The notes beneath the pieces are model-generated. The model was not told the DNA's origin and did not search any database. It worked only from the letters and a program-made list of their open reading frames with translations. A DNA stretch of 64,000 nucleotides from Achromobacter deleyi (GTDB taxonomy: Bacteria; Pseudomonadota; Gammaproteobacteria; Burkholderiales; Burkholderiaceae_B). The translations under genes and the position numbers were made by a program. Every line of letters starts with the position of its first letter. Positions within the stretch are counted from its first letter, which is position 1. The DNA lies in NCBI RefSeq assembly GCF_902859705.1, contig NZ_CADIJO010000012.1, forward strand, positions 148,417-212,416, in the 5' to 3' direction. Below, piece by piece: positions 37,613 through 48,116 of the stretch.

Positions 37613-38626
37613 TCAGTCCAGCCGCGCGCCGGACTGTTCCACCAGCGTCTTCCACACGGGCAATTCCTGCTGGTAGTTCGCCACGAATTCCGTGGGCGAG
37701 TTGCCCGTGGGGATGAAGCCCATGTCGATCAACCGGGCCTGCACCTGCGGCGTGCGCACCATGTCGTGCATTTCGCGGGCCAGGCGCGCGACGATGGGGG
37801 CGGGCGTGTCCTTGGGGGCGGCCAGCGCCACCCAGCCAACCAGGCGGTAGGCATCTTCGCGCAGGCCCTGTTCGGCCAGCGTGGGGGCATCGGGCAGCAC
37901 GTCCATGCGCTTGTCGCCGGTGACGCCGATGAGCTTGAGCCGGCCGTTGTCGATGTACGGCTTGGTGCCCAGCGCGCTGGCGAACGCCAGCTGGATGCGG
38001 CCGCCGATCAGGTCCTGCAGCATGGCCGATTCGCCCTTGTAGGCCACATGGGTCATGTCGCCGTGCTGCGAGGCATCGAGATAGGCCAAGCCCAGGTGTC
38101 CGTACGAGCCAACGCCCCACGAACCATAGGCCACCTTGCCGGGATGGGCGCGCACGTACGCCAGCAACGCTGGACCGTCCTTGGCCGGCACGCTGGGGTG
38201 CGCCACCAGCGTCACGGGCGCGATGGCAATTTGCGAAATCAGGACGAAGTCGCGCAGCGTCTGGTAAGGCAGGTGGTGGTACAGGAACTGGTTCTGCATC
38301 AGCGAAGAGCTGAGCGACACGGTCAGCGTATAGCCATCGGGCGCGGCCTTGGCTGCGGCATCGGTGCCCATGATGCCCGATGCACCCCCGCGGTTTTCCA
38401 CCAGCACCGGCTGCCCCAGCCGGTTCGACAGGCGTTCGGCCACCATGCGCGCCACGATGTCGGTGGCGCCGCCCGCGTTGTAGGGCACGATGATGCGGAT
38501 GGGTTTCGTGGGCCATGCGGCCTCGGCGTGCAGCGGGCCAGCCAGCGCCAGCCCCAGCAGGGCCAGTGCGCTGCCCGTAAGCCAGCGGCGGCGGGATCGT
38601 ACGGTGTTGCCCTGGGTCATGCGCAT
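37613..38626 (-). CDS. Bug-family (TctC) periplasmic solute-binding protein
   Basis: 337 residues. A signal peptide (LTGSALALLGLALAGPLHAE) is followed by the family hallmark WPTKPIRIIVPYNAGGATDI. The ligand-loop block VLVENRGGASGIMGTDAAAK and GKVAYGSWGVGSYGHLGLAY complete the pattern. Bug proteins bind carboxylates and similar small molecules for tripartite carriers and are greatly expanded in Bordetella and relatives. No TctA/TctB genes are adjacent, as is common for this family, so the ligand is unknown. The start at 38626 follows a GGAG. Confidence 0.92.
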   Translation of the reverse strand: MRMTQGNTVRSRRRWLTGSALALLGLALAGPLHAEAAWPTKPIRIIVPYNAGGATDIVARMVAERLSNRLGQPVLVENRGGASGIMGTDAAAKAAPDGYTLTVSLSSSLMQNQFLYHHLPYQTLRDFVLISQIAIAPVTLVAHPSVPAKDGPALLAYVRAHPGKVAYGSWGVGSYGHLGLAYLDASQHGDMTHVAYKGESAMLQDLIGGRIQLAFASALGTKPYIDNGRLKLIGVTGDKRMDVLPDAPTLAEQGLREDAYRLVGWVALAAPKDTPAPIVARLAREMHDMVRTPQVQARLIDMGFIPTGNSPTEFVANYQQELPVWKTLVEQSGARLD

Positions 38627-38768
38627 GTCTCCGGATCGGCGCGTGAGGCGGCGGGGCGGGATCGCCACGCCGCTGTCGCGCTCGTTCCAGGATTCTTGTC
38701 TTGCGACGTGTTTTTTACAATGCGAGGTCAGGTTGACAGCATGTCAAACGGCCTTTGACGTCGGTAAT

Positions 38769-39398
38769 TCAGCGTAATTCGCTGCGCCGATACAGGCTCA
38801 AGCCCAGCGCCAGCAACGCCAGCATGCCGGCGCAGCCGCGGTTGACCCAGGTCATCACCCGGGCCGAAAACGCGCGCATGGCGTGGCGGCCGCCATAGGC
38901 ATACAGGCACATCATCACGCAGTCGATGGCGGCGCTGACCAGCGCCAGCACCACGTACTGATGCGCGACGGGCGCGGCCGGCTGGATGAATTGCGGCAGG
39001 AAAGCCGAGAAGAACAGGATGCCCTTGGGGTTCGACAGGCCCACGAACAGGGCCCGCAGAAAGGCCTTCCTGCCAGTGGCGGACACCTGCGCCGCATTGA
39101 CCTGCAAGGCGCGCGCCGGTGAATGCCAGATGGCCCAGGCCAGATACAGCAGGTACGCCGCGCCGCCCCATTTGACGACGCTGAACAATTGTTCCGATGC
39201 TTGCAGCAGCGCGCCCAGGCCGCAGCCCACCGCGCCGATCAGCAACAAATCAGACAACATCGCGCCGGCAATACCAAAGCCTGCGACGCGCATGCCGTGG
39301 CAAGCGCCGTTGTTCAGCGCCAGCAGCATGGAGGGGCCGGGGCTGACCATGACGGCGCTCACGGTGACGACATATAGCAATAGCGTGGTGGCGTCCAT
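38769..39398 (-). CDS. LysE/RhtB-family amino-acid exporter
   Basis: 209 residues, six predicted membrane helices. The family signature MVSPGPSMLLALNNGACHGM is in the first loop and FVGLSNPKGILFFSAFLPQF is the conserved mid-protein block. Such proteins export amino acids or their analogues. The substrate cannot be read from the sequence. It stands alone between the Bug gene and the divergently oriented aquaporin. Confidence 0.93.
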   Translation of the reverse strand: MDATTLLLYVVTVSAVMVSPGPSMLLALNNGACHGMRVAGFGIAGAMLSDLLLIGAVGCGLGALLQASEQLFSVVKWGGAAYLLYLAWAIWHSPARALQVNAAQVSATGRKAFLRALFVGLSNPKGILFFSAFLPQFIQPAAPVAHQYVVLALVSAAIDCVMMCLYAYGGRHAMRAFSARVMTWVNRGCAGMLALLALGLSLYRRSELR

Positions 39399-39527
39399 CG
39401 GTCATGGTGAGGGTAGGAAAACAGCGCCAAGCATAGCAATGTCAACAATCGAAAGGAATTTGCATTGCTTTGAAGTTGCCGGCGCCGCTTTGGCCGACCA
39501 TCGAGTTTTCAGCTTGGAGGGCGAATC

Positions 39528-40238
39528 GTGTACCCACTATCAAAGCGCTGCGGCGCAGAATTCTTCGGCACGTTCTGGCTGGTGCTGGGCGGTTGCGGCG
39601 CGGCCGTGCTGGCGGCGGGCTTTCCGCAATTGGGCATCGGCTTTGCCGGCGTGGCGCTGGCGTTCGGCCTGACGGTGCTGACCATGGCCTTTGCGGTCGG
39701 GCACATTTCGGGCGGCCACTTCAATCCCGCGGTCACCGTCGGCCTGGTCGCGGGCGGCCGTTTCCCCGCCCGGGAAATCCTGCCTTACGTTGTGGCCCAG
39801 GTCCTGGGAGCCATCGCGGCAGCGGCGGTGCTGGCGGTCATTGCCGACGGCAAGCTCGGATTCGACCTGAAGGGCAGCCATTTCGCCGCCAACGGCTACG
39901 GCGCGTATTCGCCGGGCAAATACTCGATGGGCGCGGCGCTGGTGACCGAGGTCGTCATGACCGCGGGCTTTCTGTTCGTGATCCTGGGCGCCACCGCCAA
40001 ACGCGCCCCGGCGGGCTTTGCCGCCATCCCCATCGGCCTGGCCTTGACGCTGATCCACCTGGTCAGCATTCCCGTCACCAATACGTCGGTGAACCCGGCG
40101 CGTTCCACCGGCCCGGCACTGTTCGTGGGCGGCTGGGCGCTGGAGCAACTGTGGCTGTTCTGGGTCGCGCCGATCGCCGGGGCAATCATTGGCGCGCTGG
40201 CGTATCGCCTGGTGAGTGAGCCGGCGACTCAGCGGTAG
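39528..40238 (+). CDS. aqpZ: Aquaporin Z (water channel)
   Basis: 236 residues, six membrane helices and the two half-helix NPA motifs: [13 protein letters not shown] and [15 protein letters not shown]. The pairing of Thr/Ser/Arg around the second NPA and the general likeness to AqpZ ([20 protein letters not shown]) favour water selectivity over glycerol. A GTG start at 39528 follows GGAGGGCG. Its closeness to the polyol operon is probably coincidental, since it is separated by two unrelated minus-strand genes. Confidence 0.93.
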   Translation: MYPLSKRCGAEFFGTFWLVLGGCGAAVLAAGFPQLGIGFAGVALAFGLTVLTMAFAVGHISGGHFNPAVTVGLVAGGRFPAREILPYVVAQVLGAIAAAAVLAVIADGKLGFDLKGSHFAANGYGAYSPGKYSMGAALVTEVVMTAGFLFVILGATAKRAPAGFAAIPIGLALTLIHLVSIPVTNTSVNPARSTGPALFVGGWALEQLWLFWVAPIAGAIIGALAYRLVSEPATQR

Positions 40239-40267
40239 AGGCGAGGGGCGTCAGCCCGGATCGGCGC

Positions 40268-41485
40268 TCAGTCCAGCGCCTGCAACTGCATCACCTGCGC
40301 GTCGCTGGGAAACCCCCGCGTGCGGTAGCGCACCGGGTACACCTCTTCCCGTTCCAGCAAGGGCGCCAGCACCGCCAGCGCCTGTTCCCAGTCGACCACG
40401 CGGACTTCGCCGATCTCGTCGTCGGCATCCGGGCGCACCAGCGCCAGGCGGTCGACCTGGGGTAGTGATGTATCCACGCCGCGCGTCCAGGAAGCCACCG
40501 AGAAAGACGCCGTGGCGTCGTCGTTCTGCGTGAACAGGTTGTAGTTGGCGACAAAAATGTCGACGCCCTGTTCTTCGTGGATGCGGTCCAGGGTTTCCTT
40601 CTGGGCGTCGTAGTCGCCCTTGGCCAACAGGCGCGCCAGGTGATTCAACTGGCGGCGCGTCGCGTCTTGCGGGGGCTGGTAGCGTTCGATGCCCGCGTCG
40701 GTGTAGTGATACATGTGCGGCGACACCGGGCGGCCATGCGGCACGACCTGTTGACAGAGTTCAGCCATCTTCATCAGGCCGGCGTCGTCGTTGTCGCCGC
40801 TGACCAGGAGCAGGTCGCGAGTGGGCATCATGAATACCGGACGGCCGCGTACCGGCACGCGCTCAAGCATGTCGGGCAGCAGTGCGCGGCTGGTGTCGTA
40901 GCCGTCTTCCCAACCGCCGCTGTAGACCCCTGGCGCCACTTCCATGAAGTCATCGGCCGAGTCGCGCAGGTTGTCGATGGCAATCGCCAGCGCCTGGTCG
41001 AACGAGATGCCCCACGCCGCCTCGGGGCCGTTGGTCAGCGTCGAGATCGATTCAGGGTGGTCCAGCGCAAGCAACACGACGCAGTCATCGCCGAAAGGGC
41101 GCAGCGCGGGGTGGAAATCGGCGTCGTTGCCATCGGTGCGCACATGATGCATGCGCACGTCTTCGATGGCACCCAGATTGCGGATCACAGGCCGCAGCAG
41201 CGGGCGGGCCTCGGCCAGCGATTGCGGCACCGCCTGGCCGCTGCTGAGCAGGGTGGACACGAAGCCTTGCAGGGCGCCTTGTCGCTGTCCGCCCGGGGCG
41301 TTGCAGTAGGCGTGATAGGCGTTGTGCAGGTTGAAATACGAGCCTTCGCCCTGCAACAGGCGGAATTCGTCGGCCTTGTAGGCCAGGTCGCCCGTGTAAC
41401 CGCGCTGGCGTACGGCGGCAATGAAAAGCTCGGCGAACTGGTCCTGTGTCGGCTTGCGCCGTAACAGCGAATCTAGGAATCCCAT
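40268..41485 (-). CDS. Conserved hypothetical protein, possibly DUF1444 (YtpQ-like)
   Basis: 405 residues, soluble and acidic, without signal peptide. The N-terminus (MGFLDSLLRRKPTQDQFAEL) and internal blocks YDTSRALLPDMLERVPVRGR, FMMPTRDLLLVSGDNDDAGL and MAELCQQVV resemble the DUF1444 family, whose members have an alpha/beta fold and no proven function. The assignment is by memory of the family pattern only. It lies 49 bp after the HD-hydrolase gene on the same strand and may be co-transcribed with it. Confidence 0.65.
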   Translation of the reverse strand: MGFLDSLLRRKPTQDQFAELFIAAVRQRGYTGDLAYKADEFRLLQGEGSYFNLHNAYHAYCNAPGGQRQGALQGFVSTLLSSGQAVPQSLAEARPLLRPVIRNLGAIEDVRMHHVRTDGNDADFHPALRPFGDDCVVLLALDHPESISTLTNGPEAAWGISFDQALAIAIDNLRDSADDFMEVAPGVYSGGWEDGYDTSRALLPDMLERVPVRGRPVFMMPTRDLLLVSGDNDDAGLMKMAELCQQVVPHGRPVSPHMYHYTDAGIERYQPPQDATRRQLNHLARLLAKGDYDAQKETLDRIHEEQGVDIFVANYNLFTQNDDATASFSVASWTRGVDTSLPQVDRLALVRPDADDEIGEVRVVDWEQALAVLAPLLEREEVYPVRYRTRGFPSDAQVMQLQALD

Positions 41486-41534
41486 GCTTTTCTCGGGTGG
41501 TTGAGGCGGTGCCGTCGGGCGCGGCGGCGTTCGG

Positions 41535-42161
41535 CTACGTCACATCGCGGTCGGGAAGCGAGCGTTGCGGGGCGTCGGCCGCTCGGGCAGCGGCTTGCTC
41601 GCGGATGCGGGCCTGGGTGTCGGCGTCCACCAGCCGGCGCAATTCGCGAAACAGCGGCAGGGCGTCGGTGTACTTGCGGCCGTAGTCCAGATTGAAGGCG
41701 TAGTCGAAATCGGGGTCGTTGGCGCCCTGGTTATGTTGCAGCAGGGTTTCCAGCTTGTCCATGGCTTTCACGGCGCGAGCTTCGGGCGACGAGGCGTTTT
41801 CGTAGTCGTCCCACAAGGCCAGCAGCTGGGCGCGGGCGGGGGCATCCAGCGGCCCGGCCAGGGTCAGCAGGTCCTGGCGTTCCTGGGCGCCCTTGTCCAG
41901 GCCGGGTGTCTGCCGGATCGCGGGCACATCGCCGTGGATGGCCTCGCCTAGGTCATGGATGACGCACAGCTTGAGGATGCGGGCGAAGTCCAGGCCCGTC
42001 AGGCCTTCTTCGAGCATCATTGCCATCAGGCACAGGCGCCAGGTGTGTTCCGCGGTGCTTTCCTGGCGGCCGCCGGAGCTATGGGCGCTGCGCAGCACGT
42101 CTTTGAGTCGTTCGGCCTGGCGGAGAAATTCCAGCCGGCCCTGGAGAGTGTCGGTGTCCAT
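41535..42161 (-). CDS. HD-domain hydrolase (YfbR-like 5'-deoxynucleotidase)
   Basis: 208 residues. The HD metal site is complete: STAEHTWRLCLMAM (first His), CVIHDLGEAIHGDVPA (HD pair) and the distal Asp in VKAMDKLETLLQHNQG. This arrangement is typical of YfbR-type enzymes that dephosphorylate deoxynucleoside monophosphates. The C-terminus is a helical extension. The exact substrate is inferred from the family. It is divergent from the cytochrome b gene. Confidence 0.82.
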   Translation of the reverse strand: MDTDTLQGRLEFLRQAERLKDVLRSAHSSGGRQESTAEHTWRLCLMAMMLEEGLTGLDFARILKLCVIHDLGEAIHGDVPAIRQTPGLDKGAQERQDLLTLAGPLDAPARAQLLALWDDYENASSPEARAVKAMDKLETLLQHNQGANDPDFDYAFNLDYGRKYTDALPLFRELRRLVDADTQARIREQAAARAADAPQRSLPDRDVT

Positions 42162-42244
42162 GAATCAGGTTGTCGTAAGTCTGATATCAATATTCTGGCG
42201 GGCGTTGCCTGGATAGACAGGCCCATCGCCAACGAGTGTATCTT

Positions 42245-43764
<1,520 letters not shown>

Positions 43765-43832
43765 CCCGGATTGTCATCGCAGGTCAGCCAAGTTGTTATA
43801 CGATCCGGGCCAATTACTTTAGGGAGGCCTGG

Positions 43833-44141
43833 ATGTCTTTTTACGCGATCGTCGCCGTTCGTAAAGAACCCGTCAGCGGCCATGTCGCCTATGTGCGCTG
43901 GGGGCTGGCCGAACGCGGCGTACCTGGGTGGGTCAGCGACCCTGTCACCGCGGCGGCGTCCGAGGTCATCGAGGCCATCAAGGCCGGCGCCGACGTCGAA
44001 ACCATGATCAGCGTCGACGGCCTGTCGGTCGCTTCCCGCCCCGTGCGCGTGCTGGTCGACGACGACGGACGCGAGCACCTGGCGTCGGTGCCGGCGCCCA
44101 GCTCCACGCTGCACACGGTGTTCGACCTGCCCGAGTTCTAG
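43833..44141 (+). CDS. Small conserved hypothetical protein
   Basis: 102 residues, soluble, starting MSFYAIVAVRKEPVSGHVAY behind an excellent AGGGAGG. The sequence mixes short strands and helices (GWVSDPVTAAASEVIEAIKA, VRVLVDDDGREHLASVPAPS) and ends TVFDLPEF. No family is recognised. It lies between kdsA and the MCE-protein gene and is probably its own short transcript. Confidence 0.72.
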   Translation: MSFYAIVAVRKEPVSGHVAYVRWGLAERGVPGWVSDPVTAAASEVIEAIKAGADVETMISVDGLSVASRPVRVLVDDDGREHLASVPAPSSTLHTVFDLPEF

Positions 44142-44231
44142 AACGCCGGCTTTCGGCTTCGGGAATACCCTGCTTGCGCGGCACCGGCCGCGGCGCGACC
44201 CTGCTGGAGTCACCGCCAGAAGGGGGTCTGC

Positions 44232-45866
44232 ATGTCCGAGTCGGAACTTGCCAGCGCCACCGCGGCCCCCCGTGCCCGCAGACGGCGCGTTTCCTGGATC
44301 TGGCTCGTGCCCGTCGTGGCCGCCGTCGGTGGCTTACTACTGGTTCTACATGCCTGGCTGGCGGCCGGCCCCACCGCCACCATCGCCTTTCGAACCGCCG
44401 AAAGCCTAGAAGCCGGCAAGACCCAGGTCCGCTTCAAGGAAGTGGTGGTCGGCATGGTCGAGCGCGTGGCGCTCAACGACGACCGCTCCGGCGTGGTGGC
44501 AACCATCCGCCTGAATCAAGACGCCGCCGACCTGCTGCGCGACGGCACGGCCTTCTGGGTGGTGCGGCCGCGCCTGACGCTCAATGGCGTATCCGGCCTG
44601 GGCACGCTGCTGTCCGGCGCCTACATCGGCGTGGACCCCGCCGGCCCGCGCAAGGACGGCGCCAAGGCGGCTTCCAAGACTGCATTCACCGGCCTGGAAA
44701 CCCCGCCACAGGTGTCGCAGGACCGCGGCGGCAAGCGCTTTGCCTTGCAGGCCCGCGACCTGGGGTCGCTGGAAATCGGGTCGCCGGTCTATTACCGCCG
44801 CGTCGCGGTGGGCGAGGTCATCGGCTATCAACTGGAACGCGGCGGCGCGGGCGTGACGGTCGAGGTGTTCGTCGACACGCCCTACGATGCCTATGTCAAT
44901 GCCGGCACGCGCTTCTGGAATGCCGGCGGCATCGACTTCAGCGTGGATTCGCGCGGGCTGAAGGTACGTTCTCAATCGTTGCTGTCGGTGGCGATTGGCG
45001 GCCTGGCGTTCGAAACCTTCGATGCCCGCGAGCACCCGCCCGCGCAGGCCGGCGCCGCGTTCGGGCTGTTCCCCAATGAAGAAGCCGCCCGGGCGCAGCC
45101 CGATGGCGAACCCTTGCGGATACGCCTGCGCTTTGACCAATCGGTGCGCGGGCTGGCGGTCGGCGCGCCCATCGACGCCTTCGGCGCGACGCTGGGGCAG
45201 GTCGACGCGATCAACCTGGATTTCGACAACACCACCGGCCTGTTCTACGCGGTGGTGTCCGCCACCGTCTATCCCCAGCGGCTGGGCGCGCAGGTGCTGG
45301 GCGAGGTCAAGGAATACACCGGCCCCGACCTGTCGCGTCCCACCGGGCGCCTGCTGACGTCGCTGGTCGAACGGGGCCTGCGCGCGCAACTGCGCATCGG
45401 CAACCTGCTGACGGGCCAGCTGTATGTGGCGATGTCGGTGTTTCCCGACGCCAAATCGGTCACCTTCACGATGGAGGAAGTGCCTTTCCTGCCCACCGTG
45501 CCCAACAACCTGGACCAGCTGCAGCAGCAGATCAATCGCATCATGACCCGCCTGGACAAGGTGCCGTTCGACTCGATCGGCACCGAACTGAGCGGCCTGT
45601 TGCGGTCGGCATCCAGCCTGGCGCGCAGGCTGGATACGCAGGTGGCCCCGGCTGCGCAGGCGCTGTTGCGCGAGGCCAGCCAGTCGCTGGCGGCCGTCGG
45701 CAGCATGCTGCAACCCGATGGCACCTTGTCCGTGGACACCGACACTGCGGTGCGGGAACTGGGCCGGGCCGCCCGGTCGCTGCGGCAATTGTCGGATTTC
45801 CTGCAGACCCGCCCCGAAGCCTTGCTGCGGGGACGCGGGCCGGACTCGGCCAAGCCGGCGCGCTGA
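44232..45866 (+). CDS. pqiB: MCE-domain protein of the PqiB/YebT type
   Basis: 544 residues. One N-terminal membrane helix (VSWIWLVPVVAAVGGLLLVL) precedes repeated MCE domains, seen as AGPTATIAFRTAESLEAGKT, FALQARDLGSLEIGSPVYYR and LRIRLRFDQSVRGLAVGAPI. A long C-terminal helical region (LDQLQQQINRIMTRLDKVPF) follows. PqiB forms a periplasmic tube that moves lipids between the two membranes. Normally the membrane partner PqiA is encoded just upstream and PqiC downstream; neither is recognised here. Confidence 0.88.
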   Translation: MSESELASATAAPRARRRRVSWIWLVPVVAAVGGLLLVLHAWLAAGPTATIAFRTAESLEAGKTQVRFKEVVVGMVERVALNDDRSGVVATIRLNQDAADLLRDGTAFWVVRPRLTLNGVSGLGTLLSGAYIGVDPAGPRKDGAKAASKTAFTGLETPPQVSQDRGGKRFALQARDLGSLEIGSPVYYRRVAVGEVIGYQLERGGAGVTVEVFVDTPYDAYVNAGTRFWNAGGIDFSVDSRGLKVRSQSLLSVAIGGLAFETFDAREHPPAQAGAAFGLFPNEEAARAQPDGEPLRIRLRFDQSVRGLAVGAPIDAFGATLGQVDAINLDFDNTTGLFYAVVSATVYPQRLGAQVLGEVKEYTGPDLSRPTGRLLTSLVERGLRAQLRIGNLLTGQLYVAMSVFPDAKSVTFTMEEVPFLPTVPNNLDQLQQQINRIMTRLDKVPFDSIGTELSGLLRSASSLARRLDTQVAPAAQALLREASQSLAAVGSMLQPDGTLSVDTDTAVRELGRAARSLRQLSDFLQTRPEALLRGRGPDSAKPAR

Positions 45867-46092
45867 GGCCGCACCCCGGCGGCAAGGACTGCGGCCGGCC
45901 TGTCCCGGACCCAGTGCAGCCGTATCGGCGGCAATGGTAGTTTTTGCACTGTCGCGCATCTTTGCCAAGGGATACCGGCGGGCGCAGCCTTACGGGTGCC
46001 CCGGCGCACAGTGGGCATGGCGCTTGCTGGTGTTGGCCTGTCTGATCGGCACGGTCCTCGGGGCCGCGGCCCGGCTTCACTGGGGAATCAGC

Positions 46093-46350
46093 ATGGACCA
46101 TAACGAAATGATGGCTCGCATGATCAGCAAGCCTGTCGCGCCCGGCAAGCCCGAGGGCTGGGACGGCATCTTGTCCGCGTATGCGGATTGCCTGTTGAAA
46201 GTGCAGGCCAAACTGACCGAGGAGGATGTGCGGGGGTTTCTGGAGGTGGGGGCGCGGGTGTTCAGGACCTGTTGCCAGGAAGAGGCCAAGCAGCGCTGGA
46301 CCGCAGAGCAACTGGCCGCCTACCACCGCAAGCCGCCGGCGCCGGCTTAG
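46093..46350 (+). CDS. Small hypothetical protein
   Basis: 85 residues from an ATG with GGGGA six nt upstream (MDHNEMMARMISKPVAPGKP). The body is helical with a central cysteine (SAYADCLLKVQAKLTEED) and a CC pair (FRTCCQEEAKQRW). The frame is open upstream to an ATG at 45934, which would add a single membrane helix (RLLVLACLIGTVLGAAARL) and give 138 residues; which form is made is unclear. No function known. Confidence 0.5.
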   Translation: MDHNEMMARMISKPVAPGKPEGWDGILSAYADCLLKVQAKLTEEDVRGFLEVGARVFRTCCQEEAKQRWTAEQLAAYHRKPPAPA

Positions 46351-46374
46351 GGCCGGCCATTGCTGCGCAGGGGG

Positions 46375-46680
46375 CTACAGGCACTGGCGCAGCGCAAACT
46401 TGCGGCCGAAGGCGCGAATTTCATCGCCATCGACCGAGGCGGCCACATCCCAGTGGTCGCCGCGCGTCACCAGCACCGACTGGGACGAAAAAGCATGGCG
46501 CAGCGCGAACATCCAGAAGGCGGCTTCCGAGCCGACCGGCGCCAGGTCATGCGGCCCGATCCGCAAACGCTCAGGGCGGGGCGTTGCGCCCAGTGACCAG
46601 CGCAGCGCGATCGCCAGGAAGGCAAAGCGCGCCGAGGCGGACGATGGTTGGACGCAAAACACGCGAATCTTCGGGTTCAT
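46375..46680 (-). CDS. Small hypothetical protein
   Basis: 101 residues with no signal peptide. It begins MNPKIRVFCVQPSSASARFA and continues with ALRWSLGATPRPERLRIGPH and GDHWDVAASVDGDEIRAFG. A GGAGG lies 9 nt before the ATG. It is convergent with the preceding gene, 24 bp between stops. No family recognised. Confidence 0.55.
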   Translation of the reverse strand: MNPKIRVFCVQPSSASARFAFLAIALRWSLGATPRPERLRIGPHDLAPVGSEAAFWMFALRHAFSSQSVLVTRGDHWDVAASVDGDEIRAFGRKFALRQCL

Positions 46681-46807
46681 GGAATGTGGCCTCCAGCAAT
46701 GTGACCCAGCCTAGCAAAGAAGGTTGCATCGTTCCATACCGCGTTCGGGCGAGGCGTGCGCGGGCGTTCGGCGACGTGGCTTGTCGGCCGGCACCGTTCG
46801 GCAGACC

Positions 46808-47293
46808 TTACTGATCCGTCGGCAAGCGGGTAAAGACATTGGTGACGATCATCTCTTCCGGCCGCGCGGTCCCCGGCGCCTGCGGGGGCATGAGCTTGTC
46901 CATTTCCTTGCGGTCCTGCACGCGCGTCAGGCTCAGGTGGTCGCCCTGGATTTTCACGTAGCGGATGGACGCCACGCCCAGCTCGTATTTGCTGGTGGAT
47001 TGTTCCAGCGTCTGTTCGATGCGCTTGGCGTCCAGCCAGCGGTAGGTGCCGCTGGACACCATGCCGGGGCCCTGCATCGACCAGGTGCCGTCCGCGCGGA
47101 ATTCCGCCACGCCTGCACCGCCGGCCGGTTGCGGTGCCAGCGCTTGCCCATCCACGGTGCGCAGCATGGTCTGGTGCCGCCATTTGCCCACCAGGGCTTG
47201 CACGGCGTCGGGGGCCGGCGGTTGGGCGGCGGCTGGGGTCAGCGCGGCGCCGCAGAGCAGGGCGGCCAGTGCGTAGGGGCGCAGGAGCTTCAT
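46808..47293 (-). CDS. Exported lipocalin-like protein, unknown function
   Basis: 161 residues with a signal peptide (YALAALLCGAALTPAAAQ). The mature protein begins ALVGKWRHQTMLRTVDGQ and continues with EFRADGTWSMQGPGMVSSGT, YRWLDAKRIEQTLEQS and SIRYVKIQGDHLSLTRVQDR, the strand pattern of small lipocalin-like domains. The function is unknown. It follows the TetR gene on the same strand after 99 bp. Confidence 0.72.
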   Translation of the reverse strand: MKLLRPYALAALLCGAALTPAAAQPPAPDAVQALVGKWRHQTMLRTVDGQALAPQPAGGAGVAEFRADGTWSMQGPGMVSSGTYRWLDAKRIEQTLEQSTSKYELGVASIRYVKIQGDHLSLTRVQDRKEMDKLMPPQAPGTARPEEMIVTNVFTRLPTDQ

Positions 47294-47392
47294 GGTGCGG
47301 TTCAGGCGGTCAGGTCGTCAGTGGGGCCCTGGACGGCGCGTGCGTCGGGCGGGCGTGGGTTTGGCGCATTATGCGCGTCGATGGCGCTGGCG

Positions 47393-47980
47393 TCACGGCT
47401 CGCGCCGCAGTCCTTGCAGCAGCAGTTCCTGGGCCTGCAACGCCAGCGCCAGCCGGTCTGCGGCATCGTCCCCGGCGGCAATCCAGAAGGCGCTTTCGGC
47501 CAGGCCGCCATAAAGCATGCGGGCCAGCGCCCGCGGGTCGGCCGGGCCGATGCGGCCTTCCTCCATCAGCGTCTGCAGCAGCGCGCCCAGCGACACGCTG
47601 CATTGGTCCTGCGCGGTGTTGCCGTTGTGGCCCAGGACCGCGCGGGCGTCTTGCAGCACGATCCGGCGAATCTCCGGCTCGGTCGCCATTTCCAGATAGG
47701 CGCGGCAGCGTTCGACCAAGCCCGTCCAGGCATCGGGCGCGCGCCGGGAAATGGTTTGCAGCCGTTCATCCATCTCGCCGTCGATCTGCTCGACGACCGC
47801 TGCCAGCAACCCCGACTTGTCACCAAAATGGTGATACAACGCTCCTCGGGTCAGTCCGGCGGCGGCGGTCAGATCGTCCATCGACGTGCCCGCGTAGCCG
47901 GCGCGGCGGAACGATTCCCGCGCCGTCGCCAGCAGCTTCCCGCGGGTTTCTTCAATCATCTCGGCGCGCGATCGCGACAT
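47393..47980 (-). CDS. TetR-family transcriptional repressor
   Basis: 195 residues. The N-terminal helix-turn-helix is clear: ARESFRRAGYAGTSMDDLTA followed by AAGLTRGALYHHFGDKSGLL. The C-terminal ligand domain is helical. The start is the ATG at 47980 (MSRSRAEMIEETRGK). It is divergent from an MFS transporter gene, and the gap holds two near-identical palindromes that are its likely operators, so it probably represses the transporter and itself until an effector binds. Confidence 0.92.
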   Translation of the reverse strand: MSRSRAEMIEETRGKLLATARESFRRAGYAGTSMDDLTAAAGLTRGALYHHFGDKSGLLAAVVEQIDGEMDERLQTISRRAPDAWTGLVERCRAYLEMATEPEIRRIVLQDARAVLGHNGNTAQDQCSVSLGALLQTLMEEGRIGPADPRALARMLYGGLAESAFWIAAGDDAADRLALALQAQELLLQGLRREP

Positions 47981-47994
47981 GGTGGGCTCCCGTT

Positions 47995-48062
47995 GCATAC
48001 GCCGCGTATGTTAATTGACATGCGGCCGGTATGTGAATACGATCTTGCATACGCTTCGTATG
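47995..48062. promoter_or_regulatory. Duplicated palindromic operators between the TetR and MFS genes
   Basis: GCATACGCCGCGTATG (47995-48010) and GCATACGCTTCGTATG (48047-48062) are palindromes identical outside the two central bases; both continue as TT/TCAATT. A third, weaker element (ACATGCGGCCGGTATGT, 48018-48034) lies between them. This is the expected form of TetR-family binding sites. Confidence 0.75.
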
Positions 48063-48116
48063 TCAATTTGTCCGGTGGCTTGTCCCGCCGGCCTGCAACA
48101 TCCCCAGAGGTTTCGG

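Noticed and set aside
39528..40238. Glycerol facilitator belonging to the polyol operon
   Set aside because: The sequence pattern fits AqpZ-type water channels better than GlpF, and two minus-strand genes separate it from the operon.
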